A stretch of DNA of 64,000 nt from Mesoflavibacter sp. (GTDB lineage Bacteria > Pseudomonadota > Alphaproteobacteria > UBA8366 > Aestuariispiraceae): assembly GCA_017792345.1 (NCBI GenBank), contig CP051228.1:1-64000 (forward strand). Reading direction: 5' to 3'. Below are positions 60,158 to 64,000 of this stretch, in pieces. How positions within the stretch are numbered: position 1 is the stretch's first letter; each line of letters starts with the position of its first letter. The translations under genes and the position numbers were made by a program. The notes under the pieces were generated by a model that was not told the origin of the DNA, searched no databases, and saw only the letters and a program-made list of their open reading frames with translations.

Positions 60158-61075
60158 AAAATCCGATCGCTCACTTTGAAGCAGATCGCCTATGCCGTGG
60201 CGACGGCGGATGCGGGGAACGTGTCGATGGCGGCGCGGCGGCTCAATGTCTCGCAGCCGGCGATCTCCGCTGCCATCCAGGCACTGGAGGATCTGTTCGG
60301 GCACCGGATCTTCACCCGCCATCCCGGACAGGGGGTCGCCCCGACCTCCTTCGGGCTGACGGTACTGGCGGAGGCGCGGACCCTCTTGGCGCAGGTGGAA
60401 AGTTTCTCCTCGCTGGGCGATCCGACCGCCGCGCCGCGGGGTCAGGTTGTTCTGTGCTGCTATCGCGGGCTTGCCCCCCATATCCTGCCCGGCCTGCTGC
60501 GCCATATGGAAAGGCGGATCCCCGGCGTCGTCGTCCGCTTCCTGGAGGTCGACCTGGACGAGGTTCCGGTTCGCCTGCAACAGGACAATGCGGATATGGC
60601 GATCACCTATAATCTTGGCCTGGATGACGGCCTGGAGACGCAGACGCTGTATGCCGCGACGCCTTACCTCCTCTGTGCGGCGGATCATGAATTGGCCTTG
60701 CGCGGGACGGCGTCCTTGCGGGATCTGCAGGACCAGCCGCTGATCCTCCTGGACCAGCCGACCAGTGCCCAGCATATGATCGGGCTGCTAAAGGGCCATG
60801 GCGTGGAACCACGCATCGCCGCGCGGGTCAGCGATTACGAGTTGCAGCGGTCACTGGTCGCCCATGGGTTCGGCCTGGCATTGACCTATACCGTGCCGAA
60901 TACGGGCACGTCCTATAACGGCCTGCCCTTGGTGGCGCTGCCGATCGACAATCCGCTGCCGTTGGAACGTGTGCTGCTGGTCCGCACCGTTCAGTCCCGC
61001 TATCACCCGGCGGTCGCCGCCGCCCATGACGCCGTTCTGGACTGGGCGCGCACGGAACGCCGGACGCAGGTCTGA
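60140..61075 (+). CDS. LysR-family transcriptional regulator
   Basis: 311 aa. N-terminal winged helix-turn-helix (LTLKQIAYAVATADAGNVSMAARRLNVSQPAISAAI, seen as segments) and a C-terminal periplasmic-binding-like effector domain. The start at 60140 is chosen at the usual distance before LTLKQIAY. It is divergent from the PhyH-creatinase operon and should control it. A DapA-like gene follows on the same strand. Confidence 0.9.
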   Translation: MDILHKKIRSLTLKQIAYAVATADAGNVSMAARRLNVSQPAISAAIQALEDLFGHRIFTRHPGQGVAPTSFGLTVLAEARTLLAQVESFSSLGDPTAAPRGQVVLCCYRGLAPHILPGLLRHMERRIPGVVVRFLEVDLDEVPVRLQQDNADMAITYNLGLDDGLETQTLYAATPYLLCAADHELALRGTASLRDLQDQPLILLDQPTSAQHMIGLLKGHGVEPRIAARVSDYELQRSLVAHGFGLALTYTVPNTGTSYNGLPLVALPIDNPLPLERVLLVRTVQSRYHPAVAAAHDAVLDWARTERRTQV

Positions 61076-61160
61076 TTGCAGGGCCCTTGATCGCCGCCGC
61101 CCGGCGGTTTAACGCTATCGCCCGAACAGAGTTCCAAGCATTCGAGAGGGAGGCCGTTCC

Positions 61161-62093
61161 ATGGCCCGCGGTTCGTTTTCCGGCGTGTTGTCGCCGGTCC
61201 TGTCGCCCAACAGTGCCGATGGCGGCGTCGACGCCGAACGCTTTCAGGCGATGTGCAAATGGCAATTGTCGGCGGGGATCGATGGGCTGGCCATTTTCGG
61301 TACGACCAGCGAGGCGAACAGCATTTCCGTCTCGGAACGTTTGAAGCAGACCGAAGCCCTCGTCGCGTCCGGCGTGCCTGGCGAGAAGCTGATGCCAGGC
61401 ACCGGCACCTGCTCGCTGGCCGATACGGTGGCGCTGACCAAACAGGCGGTGGAGCTGGGGGCCGGCGGCGTCCTGCTGCTGCCGCCCTTCTACTATAAAG
61501 GCGTCAGCGAGGATGGGCTGTTCGCCTATGTCGCCGAATTGATCCGCATCGTCGCGGACGACCGGCTGCGCATCTACCTCTATCACATCCCGCCGCAGGC
61601 CGTGATCGGCTGGTCCCTGCCGTTGATCCAGCGCCTGGTCGCGGCCTTCCCGGAGACGATCGTCGGCCTGAAGGACAGTTCGGGCGACTGGGACAACACC
61701 AAGGCGATCCTGGACAATGTCCCGGATTTCGACGTCTTCCCCGGGTCCGAGATGTTCCTGCTGGACGGAATGAAGAATGGCGGCGCGGGCTGCATCAGCG
61801 CCACGGCCAATGTGAACCCGCCCGGCATTCGCGCCGTGCTGGACGCCTATGCCGCCGGGGATGAGAAAGCCACGGAGAAAGCCAACGAGGCCATGAAGGC
61901 CGTGCGGTCGGTCTTCCAGGGTTATGCCCCGGTTCCGGCCCTGAAAGCGGCCGTTGCCAATTTCTGCGGCGACGACGGATGGGCGGCGGTCCGACCGCCG
62001 CTGCTGGGCCTGACCGCCGACAAGACTGCAACCCTGATGGAGCAGTTGCGGCAACTGGATTTCTCCATCGATTTTGGCGGAAAGCTGGGCTGA
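61161..62093 (+). CDS. DapA/NanA-superfamily aldolase
   Basis: 310 aa Schiff-base aldolase barrel. The catalytic Lys is in IVGLKDSSGDW, Tyr in IYLYHIPP, and GTTSEANSIS is the pyruvate-binding GTT(S)GE-like loop. True DHDPS is possible but related enzymes (KDG aldolase, dehydratases, hydroxyproline and sialic acid lyases) are as likely. Encoded 85 bp after lysR, so perhaps part of the same catabolic set. Confidence 0.85.
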   Translation: MARGSFSGVLSPVLSPNSADGGVDAERFQAMCKWQLSAGIDGLAIFGTTSEANSISVSERLKQTEALVASGVPGEKLMPGTGTCSLADTVALTKQAVELGAGGVLLLPPFYYKGVSEDGLFAYVAELIRIVADDRLRIYLYHIPPQAVIGWSLPLIQRLVAAFPETIVGLKDSSGDWDNTKAILDNVPDFDVFPGSEMFLLDGMKNGGAGCISATANVNPPGIRAVLDAYAAGDEKATEKANEAMKAVRSVFQGYAPVPALKAAVANFCGDDGWAAVRPPLLGLTADKTATLMEQLRQLDFSIDFGGKLG

Positions 62094-62097
62094 GACC

Positions 62098-62559
62098 ATG
62101 AGCAAGGATCGCTATCGCGAAGTCGTTCAACGCATCACCGCCCTGGCCGAGGGCGAGACGGACGCCATCGCCCTTATGGCAACGACCGTCTGCGAGCTGT
62201 ACCAGGAGGACGAACGCTTCGACTGGGTCGGCTTCTACCGCAACATCGGCAACGACACGTTGAAGATCGGACCCTATCAAGGCGGGCATGGCTGCCTGAC
62301 CATCCCGTTCTCCCGCGGCGTCTGCGGCGCCTGCGCCACGACGGGCGAGGTGCAATTGGTCCCCGATGTCGACGCCTTCCCGGATCACATCGCCTGCGCG
62401 TCCAGCACGCGGTCCGAATTGGTCCTGCCGGTCCGGGATGCGAAAGGCAAACTGCTGGCAGTCCTGGACATCGACAGCGATCAGCCCGACGCCTTCGACC
62501 AGGAAGACGTCACCGCCCTGGAAAGCCTGATGCGGGACCTCTTCGCCAAAGCACAGTGA
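62098..62559 (+). CDS. msrC: Free methionine-(R)-sulfoxide reductase (GAF domain)
   Basis: 153 aa from MSKDRYREV, four bases after the DapA-like stop. Single GAF domain. The three key cysteines are C66, C76 and C100, the same relative spacing (10 and 24) as in E. coli fRMsr. It repairs free Met-R-SO, so belongs to oxidative stress defence. Confidence 0.93.
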   Translation: MSKDRYREVVQRITALAEGETDAIALMATTVCELYQEDERFDWVGFYRNIGNDTLKIGPYQGGHGCLTIPFSRGVCGACATTGEVQLVPDVDAFPDHIACASSTRSELVLPVRDAKGKLLAVLDIDSDQPDAFDQEDVTALESLMRDLFAKAQ

Positions 62560-62565
62560 CCGAGT

Positions 62566-62997
62566 CTATACGTCCCCGTCTTCCAGGGTGCGCGCGTCAT
62601 AGCGCATCCGCGCCTCGATGATATTGGCCTGGTGCGTTTCGGTCCAATCGACCAGCGCCTGCACCGTCATCAGCAATGAACAGCCCAGCGGCGTCAGCGC
62701 GTATTCGACCTTGGGCGGGACCGTCGGATAGACCGTCCGTTCGATAATCCCGTCCCGCTCCAGATGGCGCACGGTCGTGGTCAGCATCCGCTTGCTGATC
62801 CCGTCGATATTCCGGCGCAGTTCGGAGAACCGCAGCGTCCGCTTTTCCAACAGGGCGATGACCAGCAACGACCATTTGTCGGCGATCCGGTCCAGGATCT
62901 GCCGCACCTCGCACCCTTCCCGGCTGTCCCACTGCAACACATCGTAGTCGCAGGTGAGTTTGCAGTTACCCGGTGAATTTGAAGTGCCTTCTTCCAT
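62566..62997 (-). CDS. HxlR-family transcriptional regulator
   Basis: 143 aa from MEEGTSNSPGN (62997). HxlR winged helix: IADKWSLLVIALLEKRTLRFSELRR and the wing PPKVEYALTPLG. Redox-sensitive Cys occur in NCKLTCDYD and GCEVRQ near the N-terminus, as in HypR/YodB-type sensors of quinones or diamide. It is divergent from the MFS gene and likely controls it. Confidence 0.88.
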   Translation of the reverse strand: MEEGTSNSPGNCKLTCDYDVLQWDSREGCEVRQILDRIADKWSLLVIALLEKRTLRFSELRRNIDGISKRMLTTTVRHLERDGIIERTVYPTVPPKVEYALTPLGCSLLMTVQALVDWTETHQANIIEARMRYDARTLEDGDV

Positions 62998-63026
62998 AGC
63001 GGCAGACCATGCCTTACCTAGGCCGT

Positions 63027-63061
63027 GGTTACAAGTTGGAACCGGGTGCGGATAAGTAACC
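63027..63061. promoter_or_regulatory. Inverted repeat between hxlR-like and MFS genes
   Basis: GGTTAC (63027-63032) and GTAACC (63056-63061) are perfect arms with a 23-base centre in the 107-bp divergent gap. A good candidate for the HxlR operator. Confidence 0.5.
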
Positions 63062-63104
63062 GCCCACATCCGGTCCCGTTCAATCGCCCAAAGGAACCCA
63101 CCCA

Positions 63105-64000
63105 ATGACTGCGACCGCAACCGAGCCGGCGGACGGCCGGACCGTGCGAATGAGCGCCCGTGCAAAGGGCGCACTGCTTGTTCTATGCAGCGCGATCTTT
63201 CTGGAAGGCATCGACATTGCGATGCTGAACGTCGCCCTGCCATCCATCCGGGCCGAGCTTGGCCTGTCGACGACCATGCTCAGCGCCGTCGTCAGCGCCT
63301 ATGTCATCGGCTATGCCGGTTTTATGCTGTTGGGCGGGCGGATCGCCGATCTGTTCGGGCGCCGACGGGTCTTTCTGGCGGCACTCAGCGTCTTTCTCGT
63401 TTTCTCCGGTCTCGGCGGTTTCGCGACGGAGGGTTGGATGCTGATCACCGCACGCTTCGTAACCGGCCTTGCCGCCGCCTTCATGACACCGGCGGGCCTG
63501 TCGCTGATCACCACGAATTTCCCGGAGGGGCCGCTGCGGAACAAGGCGATCCTGATCTATGCCGGAACGGCCGCCGCCGGCTTCTCACTGGGCCTCGTCG
63601 CGGGCGGGTTCCTGACGGCGATTAGCTGGCGCTGGGTCTTCTTCGCACCGGTCATCCTGACCGCCCTGATCCTGTGCCTCGCACCCCGGCTGATCGTCGA
63701 TCAGGCACCGCCGCCGGAACGCCGCAAGTTCGACTTCCTGGGCGCCATCCTGATGACCAGCGCAATGTTGAGCGCCACCTTCGGCGTCACCCAGTTGGAA
63801 CGCCCGGACGAAATCACCGTCGCCCTATTGTCCTTCGCACTCAGCCTGGTGCTATGGATTGCCTTTCTGATCGTTGAGCGAAACACGGCAGTCCCGCTAC
63901 TTCGTCTGGGAATCTTCCGGTCGCCGGCATTGGTCCGGACAAACACTGCCACCCTGCTGTTCGCCGGTTCCTTTTTCGGCTTTCAGTTCCTGGTGACGCT
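63105..64000 (+). CDS. MFS transporter, DHA2/EmrB-QacA type (partial, runs off the end)
   Basis: Starts ATG 63105 and is open to the window end (at least 298 aa). Major-facilitator marks: FLEGIDIAMLNVALPSI (motif D1-like) and GGRIADLFGRRRVF (motif A), with many hydrophobic helices. Fourteen-helix drug-efflux proteins of this kind are often under a divergent regulator, here HxlR. The end lies outside the window. Confidence 0.88.
   Translation, partial: MTATATEPADGRTVRMSARAKGALLVLCSAIFLEGIDIAMLNVALPSIRAELGLSTTMLSAVVSAYVIGYAGFMLLGGRIADLFGRRRVFLAALSVFLVFSGLGGFATEGWMLITARFVTGLAAAFMTPAGLSLITTNFPEGPLRNKAILIYAGTAAAGFSLGLVAGGFLTAISWRWVFFAPVILTALILCLAPRLIVDQAPPPERRKFDFLGAILMTSAMLSATFGVTQLERPDEITVALLSFALSLVLWIAFLIVERNTAVPLLRLGIFRSPALVRTNTATLLFAGSFFGFQFLVT

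Overview
The window looks like a chromosomal stretch of a GC-rich alphaproteobacterium, most likely of the Rhodospirillales type. The support is gene content and order: yebC-ruvC-ruvA-ruvB-ybgC-tolQ-tolR-tolA-tolB on one strand, tkt/DUF4164/zapA/6S RNA locus/5-FCL/ymdB-like order, an ALAS-type hemA (C4 haem pathway), a DivK-like response regulator, and efp next to epmA and suhB. The species cannot be named from sequence alone. The window opens just before where pal should start and closes inside an MFS transporter gene.

Layout. 0-7.4 kb: cell-envelope Tol-Pal genes and Holliday-junction genes, all on the minus strand. tolQ carries an exact 233-bp tandem duplication that shifts the frame. 7.6-9.5 kb: a small ORF, a single-domain response regulator and two tandem Hpt-like proteins. 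9.5-12 kb: ymdB-like phosphoesterase, 5-FCL, the 6S RNA locus, zapA and a coiled-coil protein. 12-22 kb: central carbon genes (tkt, gap, fba) with thiE and a PAS protein, interrupted by a DMT permease, an unknown protein, a VOC protein and a TPR-sulfotransferase. No pgk is present. 22-31 kb: sthA, a DUF2059 protein, epmA/efp, suhB, and a trio made of an OmpA-like protein, a MotA/TolQ-like channel and a MotB-like coiled-coil protein. 31-40 kb: ribokinase, class III aminotransferase, hemA, and a four-gene polyamine-type ABC importer.

40-49.7 kb: a PadR-like protein, divK, an acetyltransferase, ctpA and a gamma-carbonic anhydrase. This part also holds an EF-hand NADPH oxidase resembling eukaryotic NOX5, with the haem histidine spacing, FAD/NADPH motifs and terminal Phe all present. 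A cytochrome c and several ordinary metabolic genes follow. 49.7-52.0 kb: a compact element of about 2.2 kb inserted in tRNA-Val(GAC), bounded by a 51-bp direct repeat. It has no integrase; its only sizeable gene is a reverse transcriptase. Upstream of that gene lie two identical 131-bp repeats and strong hairpins. 52-64 kb: transglycosylase, class V aminotransferase-fold enzyme, two related membrane proteins, a MarR/nitroreductase operon with a clear operator, a creatinase + PhyH-dioxygenase operon facing a LysR gene, a DapA-like enzyme, fRMsr, HxlR and MFS.

The best candidates for something new are the tRNA-Val element with its reverse transcriptase and repeated, structured upstream DNA, and the bacterial NOX5-type oxidase. 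The tolQ duplication is the most important point to verify, because it is either a real lesion in an envelope gene or an assembly error.
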